A stretch of DNA of 64,000 nt from Gluconacetobacter liquefaciens (GTDB lineage: Bacteria; Pseudomonadota; Alphaproteobacteria; Acetobacterales; Acetobacteraceae). Below, in pieces: positions 63,499 through 64,000 of the stretch (position 1 is its first letter; each line of letters opens with the position of its first letter). The DNA lies in NCBI RefSeq assembly GCF_003350405.1, contig NZ_QQAW01000001.1, forward strand, positions 372,001 to 436,000. Direction: 5' to 3'. A model generated the notes under the pieces. The model searched no databases and was not told where the DNA came from. It was given only the letters and a program-made list of their open reading frames with translations. The position numbers and the translations under genes are program-made.

Positions 63499-63720
63499 TA
63501 AATGCGCGCTGGTGGCGATCCGGCGCGCGTTTCCTGCGCTCCGATGCTCACGGCCCATAAGGCCGCTCCGCTTCGGTGCTCGGAAACCCACGACGGGCGC
63601 GGCCCTTCGGGCCGCTCTCGCTCACCAGCCCCCATTTCCAATCAGGCTTTCGGGCGTGACCGGGGCATGAATGCGCGGTGCTAGTGGCGATCCGGCCGGC
63701 ATTTCGTGCCCTGCGGATCG
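63499..63720 (-). repeat. Inverted copy of the structured repeat, with a decayed second copy
   Basis: Read on the minus strand this matches the array at 38931-39276 over about 150 bp. It includes GATTGGAAAT, the hairpin GCGGCCC-GAA-GGGCCGC (63599-63615 on the plus strand), the second hairpin CGGCC-GGCCG, and the end GCGCATTTACAA beside the thrS stop. A second, degraded partial unit lies at about 63668-63720 (GAATGCGCGGTGCTAGTGGC). Placement right after a stop codon mirrors the first array next to mlaC. Confidence 0.8.
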
Positions 63721-64000
63721 CCATCGCAGCATCGTTTCCTGTCTCGGCGGGGCCATGACCTGCTGCATTCAGGGGGCAACAGCGAGGCATCTGCTGCCGG
63801 TGCATGGCTGAATCGAACGGTCATGCGACGAGAATGCTTGATCTGGATAGCCTGTTTGGGTCAATAACGGCCAGTCCGGAAAGCCATCGCGCCGTTCCGG
63901 CCCTATAGCTGGAACAGGCCCTGGGGATGGAAACCGCCCAGGGCGCGGGATGCGGCCACGCTTCATCCCACAGACGCGGGCGCGACAGGCGAACGCGCCG
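63721..64000. other. Window end, no gene recognised
   Basis: Short frames occur on both strands, but none has protein-like composition or a supported start. A gene beginning beyond base 64000 may have its promoter here. Confidence 0.5.

Noticed and set aside
63237-63641. Minus-strand frame running from the repeat into thrS
   Set aside because: It is made of repeat sequence and the antisense of thrS. A similar frame at 39058-39282 is also repeat-derived.

Overview
The window is a continuous stretch of high-GC (visibly well over 60%) chromosomal DNA from an alphaproteobacterium. The gene set points to an acetic acid bacterium (Acetobacteraceae), most likely Gluconacetobacter or a close relative; that placement is inferred from gene content and style, not from a database search. 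Indicators are a circularly permuted two-piece tmRNA, the alphaproteobacterial order murA / hisG-hisD-infA-maf-rng-yacG-tRNA-Phe, an lpd with its own lipoyl domain, and AT-rich intergenic hairpins. The window starts inside sucB and ends in an apparently gene-free stretch after thrS. Most of it is housekeeping; the accessory parts are the patatin gene, the polysaccharide and secretion blocks, and the metNIQ region.

Layout. 1-2.2 kb: end of the 2-oxoglutarate dehydrogenase operon (sucB, lpd). 2.2-4.2 kb: a YjdM/PhnA-like zinc protein and an AT-rich, membrane-anchored patatin phospholipase that looks acquired. 4.2-12.1 kb: purD, xseA, a small lipoprotein, ybaK, an SDR protein with a damaged active site, purF, cvpA and a HisE-like remnant. 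12.2-15.7 kb: metH. 15.7-19.4 kb: a flippase divergent from two paralogous glycerophosphotransferase-like genes. 19.5-24.0 kb: a MocR regulator with an ABM monooxygenase, the two halves of a Tm-1-type protein and a nitroreductase. 24.1-35.6 kb: a CobW-like fragment, a type I secretion ABC/HlyD pair, a Sel1-repeat protein, a very large glycosyltransferase, an unknown protein and a GT4 enzyme. 35.7-38.9 kb: ppa, tRNA-Ile(CAU), ettA and a GNAT protein. 38.9-39.3 kb: a structured tandem repeat, found again inverted after thrS. 39.3-42.9 kb: mlaC, mlaA, a MOSC protein and thyX. 43.0-44.1 kb: ssrA next to sspB. 44.2-47.2 kb: class I fumarase, a VOC protein and an aquaporin-like protein without intact NPA motifs. 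47.2-49.7 kb: methionine importer metI-metN-metQ with metN frameshifted. 49.7-58.7 kb: small proteins, tRNA-Phe, yacG-rng-maf-infA-hisD-hisG, DUF2945/DUF488, murA and dcd. 58.5-63.5 kb: two small proteins, a GT4 gene, a divergent region holding an operator-like palindrome and a terminator-like hairpin, a GT9 heptosyltransferase-like gene and thrS.

How the genes fit together. Two sets deal with the cell surface: the flippase plus paired transferases, and the type I secretion plus glycosyltransferase run, whose colinear genes with short gaps or overlaps suggest co-expression and perhaps modification and export of a substrate encoded elsewhere. ssrA and sspB are functional partners, since SspB delivers ssrA-tagged proteins to ClpXP. 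The strongest unexplained signal is the dispersed 150-bp element: between copies its hairpin stem changes at three base pairs while pairing is kept, which argues for selection on RNA or DNA structure. All calls come from reading the sequence and translations by eye; no homology search was run.
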